Of a stretch of DNA of 64,000 bases, positions 43,125 to 53,900 are shown piece by piece. How positions within the stretch are numbered: position 1 is the stretch's first letter; each line of letters opens with the position of its first letter. Source of the DNA: Erinaceus europaeus (lineage: Eukaryota > Chordata > Mammalia > Eulipotyphla > Erinaceidae). The stretch spans positions 8,186,417-8,250,416 of the forward strand of contig NC_080165.1 of assembly GCF_950295315.1 (NCBI RefSeq), written 5' to 3'. The position numbers and the translations under genes were made by a program. The notes beneath the pieces are model-generated. The model had not been told where the DNA came from and ran no database searches. It saw only the letters and a list, made by a program, of their open reading frames with translations.

Positions 43125-43670
43125 TATTATTTAGGGGGCTCAATGTTTTATAGTGAAATCATTGGCATATGCAATTTCATTATGTAATAGGCCCTCAGAG
43201 TTTTTTTCTTCTCCTCTCTCCCCTCCCCTCCTCAGAGTCCTTTGCTTTCGTGCAATACCCATGTCCAGTCCATGTTTCACTCTGTGCTCTCCCTCCCTCC
43301 CAGAGTCCTTTGCTTTGGTGCAATATTCCATGTCCAGTCATGTCTCACCCTGTGCTCTCCCTCCCTGTCCCTACTTTACTAAGTCTCACAAATAAGTGAG
43401 ATCATTTGATATTTGTTCTCTTTTGGCTTATCTCACTCAACATGTCTTCAAGTTTCATCCAAGAAGATTCAAAGGAGACAACTTCATTGTTTTACACAGC
43501 TGAGTGGCATTCCATCATGTATACACACCACACATCTTTTAACCACTGATGTTGGACATCTGGGTTCTGGGGATTACAAACTGTGCTGCTATGAACATAG
43601 GTGCATACAGATTTCTTCTGAGAGGTGTTTCTGTCTCCTTTGGATCCTGAGAACTCAACAATTCTTAAAT
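43125..43670 (-). mobile_element. L1-gamma 3' end with 68-bp duplication
   Basis: Antisense: two tandem copies beginning CAGAGTCCTTTGCTTTSG (43233 and 43301), GAGATCATTTGATATTTGTTC, then ORF2 C-terminal antisense (CATTCCATCATGTATACAC, ACAAACTGTGCTGCTATGAA). Older and more diverged than L1-alpha or L1-beta. Confidence 0.8.
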
Positions 43671-43887
43671 GATATCATTAGAGCATTTGTTTGTTCGCCA
43701 AAATACAAAAAAATATATACAAGTAACATTAGATGTATTTGCCAGATAAGTTAAAAATAAGATATTTTGAATTATGTAGTTGATTAGTAGTGGCATATAT
43801 GAAGTCAGATACATTTTTTCTTCTTCATATAATTCAGAAGGATGTCTGCTTCCACATTTTATAAATGATTCATTAATTCATTTTATG

Positions 43888-44051
43888 ATAAAAGAGAGAG
43901 AGAGGGAGGAAGAGACAATGGAAAACATTGTCTCAGCATATGAGAAATTGGCGATTAATCCCTCAGCTTTGACACAGGGGAGTTCTGTGTTCTGCTTCCT
44001 GTGTTACCAACCAGACACTGCCACTGCTTTTTTTTTTTTTTTTTTTTTTTT
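43888..44051 (-). mobile_element. Old SINE (type D) with T-run
   Basis: AAGAGAGAGAGAGGGAGGAA body, CCTCAGCTTTGACACAGGG, ACCAACCAGACACTGCC. A 23-bp T-run at 44029-44051 may belong to a second event. Confidence 0.4.
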
Positions 44052-44345
44052 AGCATAACCTGGAATGTACTTTGTTTGCTTCAAAATCCCTTCTCAGTGT
44101 CCTTTGGATAATGTGAGTTTAGAAATGACTCCATCTTGAGCCCCAACAGCTAGTTCTGGTTCAATTAAACCAACAGGAAAGTAATTTCCCAACTTCATGA
44201 CTGACTCAGAAGCAGAGTTCGAGGAAGATATTTGAGTCTATGATGTAAAGTAAAGCTAGTTGAAAACTTCTGAGAAAAGTAGTTTCATTTTCTTTCCAGA
44301 GAGTAATTAAATATGATAGCTTCCCTTCTTAATAGATGTGAACTG

Positions 44346-44611
44346 GGGAGTCCAGCGGTAGCGCAACGGGTTAAATGCATGTGGTGCAAAGCGCCAGGAC
44401 ACGTAAGGATCCAGGTTTGAGTCCCAGCCCTCCACCTGCTGGGGAGTCACTTCACAAGCAGTGAAGCAGGTCTGTAGGTGTCTGTCTTTCTATCTTTCTC
44501 TCCCCGTCCCTGTCTTCCCCTCCTCTCTCCATTTCTCTTGGTCCTATTCAACAATGACAACAACAATAAAAAACAAGGGCAACCAAAGGGAATAAATAAA
44601 TAAATATAAAA
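44346..44611 (+). mobile_element. Type A SINE with exact 15-bp TSD
   Basis: GGGAGTCCAGCGGTAGCGCA, CAGGTTTGAGTCCCAGCC, GAAGCAGGTCTGTAGGTG, CAACAACAATAAAAAAC and AATAAATAAATA. TSD AATAGATGTGAACTG at 44331-44345 and 44612-44626. Confidence 0.96.
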
Positions 44612-44626
44612 AATAGATGTGAACTG

Positions 44627-45319
44627 AAGAAAAAAAAGTATCCTAACACTTATGGCAATATCAGGAGAAAAAAAAATGGCTTACTGTGATATGATGCTGT
44701 GGAAATAGAGGCAGAAAGAGATGGAAAGGAAACGGCCATTGTAACAGAGCTAGACCAAAGTTGGCACTTCCTGTTAACTCCTCAGTTAATTTGAACAATA
44801 AATCCCTTTTGTTTCTTTTAGAAAAGCTGCAGTTGATTTTATGCTGCTTGCAAATGAAAGCCTCTGTACAAACATGGTGTCTGCTCAGAACATTAGCTGT
44901 GTGCCATGAGGAGTATATCTAGGGTTTATTATGATTATTATTATTACCACCAAGAACACTTATGTATTCTTTTTGATATTTAGAAATAATGTCATGGGGA
45001 AAAAAATAAGCAGCAACAAGGTTAATGACAAACGATAATAACAGCTACTTAGTTGCGGCACTTTGAATTAAGAAAATCACTATAACTGAGTCACAGTCAT
45101 TTATTTGCTCTGAAATTCTGAGTAGATGACTTGTTTTTTATCAAGCGTTACTCCTGCTGCTTCCTCTATAGCCAGTACAACAAATGTTACAATGAGCAAA
45201 CTTGTGATATTTCAACCCAGGGATAAAGGTTAATATTAATAATTAAATGACAATATTAATATCAATATCAGGTTCAATTAATTATTGATTTATAAGCATA
45301 TTTACTTTTTATAAAAATG
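44627..45319. other. Repeat-poor sequence, candidate non-coding element
   Basis: No repeat recognised. A strong plus-strand acceptor-like TTTTGTTTCTTTTAG precedes 44821; the following 28 codons (KAAVDFMLLANESLCTN...) stop at TGA with no donor. 45220-45290 is rich in TAAT/ATTA motifs. Confidence 0.35.
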
Positions 45320-45515
45320 GATTCATTTATTTTTTATTTATCATTGCACAGGTGAAATTTTACCACTTTTCTAGGGAGAGAGAGAGAGAGAGAGAGACTG
45401 AGTGAGCCCACAGCACTAGAGCGTCCTCTGGTGCTAGGCACCTTCCATACGGTACTTAGACTTGAAGTTGGTACACCCATGGAAAGGCAGGCACCCTCCT
45501 ATCTCTCTAGTTCTA
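45320..45515 (-). mobile_element. Old SINE (type D)
   Basis: TTATTTTTTATTTATCATTG tail, GA tract near 45377, CACAGCACTAGAGCGTCC. Head degraded. Confidence 0.45.
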
Positions 45516-46153
45516 ATAAACTTTATTTTTCAGACTTTGTAGTTTTACAGTCAAACTCAAACAAAGGTACAACTATTTCTCATACACACTTGTACAATCT
45601 CCTTCTCCATCAGCATCCCGTACTGTATAATATTTACAGTCGGTGTGCTTACATGCCTGACACATCACTGTTAGCAAAACACCCTAAGTGTTACTGTTAG
45701 TGTCTACATTCCTATGGATTTATGCAAGCATATTGACTTTGACATTAAAATTAAAACATACATCCCGCCCCCACTCCCAGCTCCCTACCACAAATAGTAT
45801 ATTGGTTATCAGTTAAAGTCAAGGTTAAAAAGAAATGTTTCTTTGAATTAAAAAAAAAAAAAACATTTTTAGAGAATCAGGACCCCTATCCATGTGTGAC
45901 TTCCTGTTCCATAGTGTTTTCACTGGTGTCGTGACGTTTCCTGCGTGATTTCAGAAATGGAACCTAGCTTGTTTATCCTGAGGAACATATAGCCAACCTG
46001 GTAAAATATCTTTCTAGCCCTGAAATCAAAATTTTAAAAGAATTTTCAAAAATATATTTTGGTTAAAATGTATGTATGGAGAAAAAAAATTGGAGAGTTT
46101 AAAAATTATGTTCAAGTAATGTTTATCTTGCCATTTGGCAATCAGGACTGATT
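45516..46153. other. No recognised feature
   Basis: Unique sequence with an A-run near 45850. Confidence 0.55.
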
Positions 46154-46170
46154 TATAGATACATTCTTTT

Positions 46171-46439
46171 TTTATATATTTATTTAATTTATTTATTCCC
46201 TTTTGTTGCCCTTGTTGTTTTATTGTTGTAGTTATTATTGTTGTTGTCGTTGTTGGATAGGACAGAGAGAAATGGAGAGAGGAGGGGAAGACAGAGAGGA
46301 GGAGAGAAAGATAGACACCTGCAGACCTGCTTCCCCACCTGTGAAGCGACTCCCCTGCAGGTGGGGAGCCGGGGTTCGAACCGGGATCCTTATGCCGATC
46401 CTTGTGCTTTGCGCCACCTGCGCTACAGCCCGACTCCCC
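46171..46439 (-). mobile_element. Type A SINE with 17-bp TSD
   Basis: TTTATTTAATTTATTTATTCC tail, GTTGTTTTATTGTTGTAG, GGATAGGACAGAGAGAAATG, CGGGGTTCGAACCGGG, ending ACAGCCCGACTCCCC. TSDs TATAGATACATTCTTTT (46154-46170) and TATAAATACATTCTTTT (46440-46456). The head lacks the usual GCTTAACCCGCTG section. Confidence 0.96.
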
Positions 46440-46547
46440 TATAAATACATTCTTTTAACCATTAACTTTCAGAAAATAAGAAGTTCTCTTTCTAATGGCA
46501 AGGACATTTTTGAACTTATTAATAAAATTTTATTATAAAATTGATAA

Positions 46548-46883
46548 TATATATATTTGCCTCCAGGGTTATTGCTGGAGCTCAGTGCCTGCGCTATGAA
46601 TCCACTGCTCCGGAAGCCATTTTTCCCACTTTTACCTTTGTTGTTGTTGTTATTGTTTTTGTTGTCATTGTCATTGTTGTTGTTGTATAGGACAGAAAAA
46701 TCAAGAGAGGAGGGGAAGACAGAGAGGGGGAGAGAAAGACAGACACCTGCAGACCTGCTTCACTGTCCAAGAAGCGACCCTCCTGCAGGTGGGGAGCTGG
46801 GGGCTCGAACCTGGAACCTTGCTCTGGTCCTTGCACCTTCGCGCCATGTGCGCCTAACCCGCTGAGCTACCGCCCAGACCCCC
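46548..46883 (-). mobile_element. SINE with GTT tract and extra 3' domain
   Basis: CTCCAGGGTTATTGCTGGAG and GAATCCACTGCTCCGGAAGC extra domain, GTTGTTGTTGTTATTG, GACAGAAAAATCAAGAGAGG, GGGGGCTCGAACCTGG, head ending ACCGCCCAGACCCCC. Shows the domain joined to a type A-like body. Confidence 0.9.
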
Positions 46884-47274
46884 AATTTTCTATATTTAAA
46901 AAGTGAAGAGTTCCTTCATACTATGAATTTGAAGCCCTGAGTTATTTTATGTTACAAAGAATTGTGTTACATATGACATAATTCCCATTTGCAGACACAA
47001 CATACTCCATTAATTTGGGCTAGGTGACTCTCTTGTATACAGATAGGAAAGTAACCTTGGCAGCAGGATTGTCCAGTGCTGCTGGTATGAAGGGGTCATT
47101 ACGTTCTTTCTTAAAAAACAAAAAAACATGCAGTAGGAGAAAGAATACCTATAAAACTACCAAAGCCTGAACAATGCCAGTTACTAAAGAAAAACAAGTA
47201 ATAGCAAAACCAAAACTAATAGAAGTTAAAACAGTTCCAAGATCTAGTGAATGGCTGCCATCCTATTTTTTTTT
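46884..47274. other. No recognised feature
   Basis: Unique sequence. Confidence 0.55.
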
Positions 47275-47855
47275 TCCTTTTTAAAATTTTTTATATTATA
47301 GAATTACATGTCGACAGGGGTTTGAACCCACACCATTCCTACGACCAGAGCTCAGAATCTTGAGTTTCCCCACTGCAATCCACCACAGTTCCCCTAAAAT
47401 TGTAGACATAGGTCAACCATCTTCCCTACAACTATCTGACCACATTTATGCATAGTTGCCCCCTTCTTTTTCTGATTCAATCCTCTCTTCCCTCTAAGCC
47501 ACTCATGACATTGTAGCTACCTCCATATGTCCCTCTCCTTTTCCTTCTCTCTGGGTGCTGATGGAGCTGGAGTGCAGAGTCCCCTTATCTTCATCCTATC
47601 ACTTCAACCCCTCTGGGAGTATGGATCAAGGTTGTTTATGAGGAGCAGAAGATAGGATTTCTGACTTCTGTAGCTGCTTCTTCACTGAGCATGGGTGTTG
47701 ACAGGTCCATCCATACCCCCAGCCCATTTCTCTCTCTCCCTAGTGGACCAGAGCTCTGGAGATGTGAGGGTCCAGGACACATTGGTGAGGTCATCTGCCT
47801 AGAGAAGTCGGGTGGAGTCATGGTAGCATCTGTAACTTGGTGTCTGGAAGGTGGC
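47275..47855 (-). mobile_element. L1-delta: L1-alpha-like 3' UTR with a different terminus
   Basis: 47600-47855 (CCCTCTGGGAGTATGGATCA ... CAGGTCCATCCATACCCCC) matches L1-alpha antisense. The outer 320 bp instead reads ATTACATGTCGACAGGGG, CCATTCCTACGACCAGAGC, AAGCCACTCATGACATTG, which no other copy here shares apart from a trace of the CCATTCC...ACCAGA pattern. Confidence 0.75.
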
Positions 47856-47877
47856 ATGACTTAAGTTGAGTCACCAT

Positions 47878-47990
47878 TCTTTTTTTTAAATTTGTCCATT
47901 TATTAGATAGAGAAACTGACATGTAAAGGGGAGATAGGGAGAGAGAGAAGGAAAGAGAACTGCATCTCTCCTTCCCCACTTGCATACCTA
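47878..47990 (-). mobile_element. Type B SINE fragment
   Basis: TTAAATTTGTCCATTTATTAG, GATAGAGAAACTGACATG, purine body and CTTCCCCACTTGCATACC. Head missing. Confidence 0.55.
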
Positions 47991-48227
47991 TTAGACTATC
48001 GTTGATGACACTTAGCAGAAAGAAACTGTTTTCCCTTTCATGTTATCAGTGACATAAAAACCCAGAAAGTCCTACCCTAAAAGTCCTTTGTGTGGCAAAT
48101 TGTACACAATTTTGGGACCTCAAATGCATCAAGTACACTTAACAAATCTTGACAAAGGCCTAAAAATATGCTTGGTTCTTCATTTATGCTCACCACTAAA
48201 GTTCCTTCCTCTCATACTTTGTCATGA

Positions 48228-48440
48228 ATTAAAAAAAAAAATTCTCTATTGGCAGATTAAAGGTTTACAATTGACAGCAAAATCCGATAGTCTGTGCATG
48301 TGTAACATATCCCAGTTTTCCTCATAACAGTTCACCTCCCTCACACTTAGGTCCTCCTCTGCCATCATGTTCCAGGACCTGAGCCCCACCCCACCCCAGA
48401 GTCTTTTACATTGGTGCAATATACCAATGTCATAAATTTT
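48228..48440 (-). mobile_element. L1-beta 3' end, older
   Basis: TCTATTGGCAGATTAAAGG, CAGTCTGTGCATGTGTAAC-like order, CCCAGAGTCTTTTACATTGG. Same order as 7905-8110 but more diverged. Confidence 0.7.
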
Positions 48441-49383
48441 TGATTTATAGCGATATAACATTGCATTGTAACACAATAAGTGAATTTATTCTATTTTTCC
48501 TTTAGAAATAGCTCTCTATCAGAAAATTCAAATAGGAAAAACAATTTAACTTCAATAACAGTTCTTTTCACCTCTTCTGTTGCTATTATTTTCATGAACT
48601 TAGCATTGGCTAACAATATTATGCAGTTTTATCTTAAAATTTTTCAAAGGTAGACTTTTATTGGAGCAAGAATCTCTGTTTAGGTTTTCAACCTTACCAG
48701 TGAAATGGCAGTTGTAGCTTTGAATGAGTACAGCTCTCCTTTGGACAAAATAAATATTTTTTGTCTTATAGGTATATATAAGCAAACTCAATCAAAAGTT
48801 TATGGTAGTCCACACTCAGCTAATGTCTCTACTGAGATGTCTAATATTTGACAGTCTTCTAGTCATGTGAATATTAATTCCTTCGGCTTCTCCAATTCAT
48901 TTTAATTCAGTTACATTATTTATAAACATAGCATCTAAACTTTATTAACTTTGTGCCAGTCCCATGATTCTTCCCGTCCACACATCCTTGCTCCATCATG
49001 ACCTGAAAACTTTGCTTACAACTCTGTTAATCTGAAAATTGTCATTATTTAGAAGTCAGTTCCTACCGATTTTTACTGCAAGCCTATTTTATGTGACATG
49101 AAAATAACATTTCCTGTGCTTCTCTGTGACTCTAAAATAATCTTCACCAACTCACATCATTATAAAATTGTACAAAGTCAAGGACAAAGAAAAAATATAG
49201 ACTGCTTGATAAGGGTGGAAGTGAAATATCAGGGCATGCAAGTATGACATGTAAATAACATGATTTTTATTCCAGCCATAAACACCAAACTGACTCTTAT
49301 CTTTATGTTAAATAAGAGTTTCTTATATGCATAGTATATGCAGATTTTTAAAAAATACATTCAATCATTCTTTTTTTTTTTTG
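48441..49383. other. No recognised feature
   Basis: Nearly 1 kb of unique AT-rich sequence. Confidence 0.55.
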
Positions 49384-49389
49384 ACTGGT

Positions 49390-50002
49390 TGCTGGGCTAG
49401 CATGGGGGTGCCTCTTCCTGGGTACGTACTCTCTGGGTTGGAGAGAATGCAACAGGAGCCAGCCTGAGCTGCTACTCACCCAGCGACGTGAGGAAGATGA
49501 CTCATGAACAGAGCTCATGGTGGTGAGGCAATTCGATTCTTTATTGATCAGGGAGCCCAGGCATTTAAAGGTCAGACCCGGAAGTGGTAAGTCAGAAATG
49601 GCAATGGCTTGACATGGTTTGGAAAGGGGTGGAGAAAGGCAAAAGGGGGCTGGGAAAGGTAACTTCCTTAGCATCTGTTGCGAGGGTTTTAACTGGTAGG
49701 ATAAATAATAATACCCTGCAGGCAGGGAGAGTCTTGAGGGTAGAAAGAAGATAGATCAAAGGAATGGAATGGGTGGGGATCTTTCAGGCAAAACAATGAT
49801 TATGTAGATAATAAGGGAGTAGGCCATAGTATCAGGAATGCAGGGTGCTTTGTGAGACAGGGAGTCTGATAAGACAGGGCAAACCTTTGGGGTTACACCT
49901 GTCCCTCCTTGCTCAACCTCTTGGTAGAGAGACTGACAGGATAGACGCACTCCTCAGGTCAAGCCGTGCCAGATTCTACCACATTCTCACAATTTCCCAA
50001 CA
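49390..50002 (-). mobile_element. Solo LTR-1, long form, perfect 6-bp TSD
   Basis: TGCTGGGCTAGCATGGGGG to CACAATTTCCCAACA, flanked by ACTGGT on both sides (49384-49389, 50003-50008). The sense strand starts TGTTGGGAAATTGTGAG, as at 35599. TCTTTATTGATC is the antisense polyadenylation region. At 613 bp it is about twice the short form, the extra being at the 5' (U3) end. Confidence 0.95.
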
Positions 50003-50047
50003 ACTGGTGAGTGTAGACCACTCACAGTTAGGATGATTGTTGATACA

Positions 50048-50769
50048 TGCTGGCACTCATGTGGGTGGCCTCGCAACAGAGTAAGCCAACTGGTTTCCCA
50101 TGCTAGTGCGAGGGACTACACAAACAGAAACCAGGGGATAATTCAGCTATGAAAAAATCTGTTTTACTGTACAGGAGGCAGGGTGTAAATAGCAGAATGG
50201 AACAAAGAATATTTTTCACATATGTCAATGATGATGGGTTTCTAAAAGTTCAGTACCCTCATGGTGGAGAATCTAAGGAATGACAAAAATTGATAGGGGT
50301 AGAGGAGAGTTCAGGGTTATTAGTTGCTGTGGGGCAATAGTGTTAATTAACTAAAGGTATTTAGAAAAACATGGTAATTATACCAGCAGGGTGAGGTAAA
50401 CAGATAAAGGCAGAATACTGATAGAATGAGTAGTGATCAAAGAACTAGGAAAAAGATTGTAGGCCTTACTATTATATTTCTGACAAGGCAGGATTATGGA
50501 GTATGGTTTGTATATGATCAAAGATGGTGAACTTATAGTGAACTTTAAGCAGGCAACCATTTGGTTTGTAACAAGGGAATGAGTTAAGTGTTAGGGGGTG
50601 TAGGCCTTTGTGAATCCTGACTGACAAGAGGAAACTGAGTCAGGAAAGCTTATCCCTCCATGCTCCATCCCTAAAAGGGAGAGGCTGACAGGTGGGGTGT
50701 CTTTTCAGACCTCCATCTTTAGGATGGGAGTTCCCCTATGCTCTACCATGCTTTCTCAATTATCCCACA
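50048..50769 (-). mobile_element. Solo LTR-2, 722 bp, perfect 6-bp TSD
   Basis: TGCTGGCACTCATGTGGG to CAATTATCCCACA, flanked by GATACA at 50042-50047 and 50770-50775. TG...CA ends and the 6-bp duplication mark a solo LTR. The body does not resemble LTR-1. Orientation is tentative, based on AGTAAA as a possible polyadenylation signal on minus. It sits 45 bp from the neighbouring LTR-1. Confidence 0.8.
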
Positions 50770-50960
50770 GATACATTTGGCCTAGCTACTACCATTATGC
50801 TTTCTTTCTTGTCATTTTATATTTTTGATTATTTTCATAATTTTTGGTATCAATTTTTTCATATTGATGGTTTACTCTGATCCTGTCTCAATTTTTTAAT
50901 TTTTCTACTATGAGCATCTACATTTAATCTGTGTTTTCAGCAAGGGTTTTAGTCAGAGAT

Positions 50961-50978
50961 TTATAATGGTCTTTTTAT
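50961..50978. repeat. Left TSD of young L1-alpha
   Basis: TTATAATGGTCTTTTTAT, repeated exactly at 54582-54599. Confidence 0.98.
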
Positions 50979-53900
50979 TTTTTATTTATTTATTTTTATT
51001 TATTTAAGAAAGGAGATATTAACAAAACCATAGAATGAGAGGGGTATAATTCCGCACAATTCCCATAACCCGATCTCCACATCCCACCCTCTCCCCTGAT
51101 AGCCTTCCCGTTCATTCTCTATCTCTCTGGGAGTATGGATCCAGGGTCGTTGTGGGTTGCAGAGGGTGGAAGGTCTGGCTTCTGTAATTGTTTCCCCGCT
51201 GAACATGGGCATTGACTGGTCAATCCATACTCCCAGTCTGTCTCTCTCTTTCCCTAGTAGGGTGGGGATCTGAGGAAGTGGCGCTCCAGTACACATTGAT
51301 GGGGTCGTCTGTCCAGGGAAGTCTGATCAGCATCCAGAACCTGTTGGTTGAAAAGAGAGTTAACATACAAAGCCAAACAAATTGTTGAACAATCATGGAC
51401 CTAAAGGCTGGAATAGTGCAGATGAAGAGTTGGGGGGTATTCCCTGCAGGCTCTTGTGTACTTCTGCTTTCAGGTATATATTTTTCCCCTCGTTTATGGG
51501 CACGGGTGAACCTATGCTCTATCTCAGGGGATCTGGACTATATCTAGGTTGGGGGACTTTATTGGGGAGTGGACCACCTGGAGTGGAATTAGAGAATACT
51601 ATGAAAGGAAAGGTCTCACCCGAGTGATGAAGCTGAAGGGCTGTCATTCCACACCTGAAGTCTCTGGTCACAGTCTGAAGTGCAGCATGCTGGGGTGGCA
51701 CTCATTGTGTTGATTAGGTTGCAATCCGCGGATGCAATATTATTTGATTTGAATTGAGAGCAGCATGCAGAAAAGTGGGCCCCACCCTAAGGTTCCAGAA
51801 CTGGGGGAAATATAGACTCTATAGTGGAAATGTGAGGTTCCTGTTGTCTTAGGACTCAAGAAGACAATGGATAGTTAGTGTTATTATCACATTATTTGGT
51901 GATAGGGTTAACTTTGGAAAGTCCCTTTGATAGGGTTTGGGGTATAGTACCCAGCATCTTGTATATAGCTGTGCTGTCAGTTGCTTCTGTTCTCCCTGGT
52001 CTAGGCTTTTGGGAGAGAACATACCAAAGACAGCCTATGTATTAAAAAGACTCAGTCTTTGTTTTAAGAAGTTCTAGACATATCGTCAGTTTTTCGCCTC
52101 TCATATTATTTAAATAGTGGTTTATATAATGTTTGCACTTTAATAGGATTGTACATAAATACCATTCCCACCACCAAAAGACTGTGTCCCATCCCCACCA
52201 TCCACCCCCACACCCGCCACCCTCCACCGTGCCGGGAAGCCGAATGGCCACCCTCCTCTTCACCACAGTGTTTTTATGTTGGTGCCCTGCTCTTGATTTA
52301 ATCAGATCCTGCTTTTAGCTTCCCTTTCTGTTCTTCTTTCTCAACTTCTGTTGATGAGTGGGGACATCCCATACTCATATTTATCTTTCTGACTTAGCTG
52401 ACTTAACATAATTCCTTCTAGCTCTGTCCAAGATGGGCAGATAAGGTGGGCTCATTGTTCTTAATAGCTGCATAGTATTCCATTGTGTATATGTACCACA
52501 GCTTTCTCAGCCACTCATCTGCTGTTGGGCACCTGGGTTCCTTCCAGGTTTTAGCTATTATGAATTGTGCTGCTATGAATATAGATGTACACACATCTTT
52601 TTGGTTAGGCATTATGGAATCCTTGGGGTATATCCCCAGGAGAGGAATTACTGGGTCACATGGAAGGTCTATGTCTAGACTTGTAAGAGTTCTCCAGGCT
52701 GCTGTCCAGAGAGGCTGGACCAATTTACATTCCCACCAGCAGTGTAGAAGGGTTCCTCTGTCCCCACAGCCTCTCCAACATTTGTTGCTGCTGTCCTTTT
52801 TGATGTATGCCATTCTCACAGGAGTGAGGTGGTATCACAATGTTGTCTTTATTTGCATCTCTCTGACAATCAGAAACCTGGAACAGTTTTTCATATGTTT
52901 GTTAGCCTTTTGGATCTCCTCTGAAGTGAATGTCTTGTTCATATCCTCTGCCCATTTTTGGATGGGGTCATTTGCTTTTTTGGTGCTAAGTTTGCTGAGT
53001 TCTCTGTATATTTTGGTGATTAGTCTCTTGACTGATGTTTGGCATGTGAAGATCTTCTCCCATTATGTGAGGGGTCTCTTTGTTTGTGTGATAGTTTCTT
53101 TGGCTGTGCAGAAGCTTTTCAACTTGATGTAGTCCCATTGGTTTGTTTCTGCTTTAGTCTTCCTTGCAATTGGGTTTGTTTCATCAAAGATGTCCTTGAG
53201 GTTTAGGTGGGAAAGTGTTTCACCAATGTTTTCCTCTAAGTATTTGATAGTTTCCGGTCTGACATCCAGGTCTTTGATCCATTTGGAATTGATTTTTGTT
53301 TCTGGTGAGATAAGGTGGTTCAATTTCATTCTTCTGCATGTTACAACCCAGTTTTCCCAGCACCATTATTGAATAGAGCCTTCTTCTTCCATTTAATCCT
53401 TTGGGCCCCCTTATCAAAGATTAGATGTCCATAGGTGTGGGGGCTTAGATATGGGCTTTCAATTCTGTTCCACCGGTCTGTGTGCCTATTTTTGTTCCAG
53501 TACTAGGCTGTTTTGATGATGATAGCGTTATAATATAATTTGAGATCTGGGAGTGTGATGCCTCTGTTTCTGTTTCTTTTCCTCAAGATGGTTTTGGCAA
53601 TTCTAGGTGTTTTCAGGTTCCAGATAAATGATTGTAGTTTTTGTTCTATTTTCTTAAAGAAGCTTGGTGGAACTTTGATGGGTATCTCATTAAATTTGTA
53701 TATGGCTCTGGGGAGAATATTCATTTTGATAATATTTATTCTTCCTATCCATGAGCATGGGATGTCTTTCCATTTCTTGGTATCAGTTTCTATTTCCTTG
53801 AAGAGTGACTCATAGTTTTCAGTATACAAGTCTTTCACTTCTTTGGTCAGCTTTACTCCTAAGTATTTTATTGATTTTGTTGCATCAGTGAATGGGAGTG

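Noticed and set aside
52485..53132. 215-codon plus-strand open frame
   Set aside because: It is the antisense of L1 ORF2; the opposite strand carries the recognised motifs.
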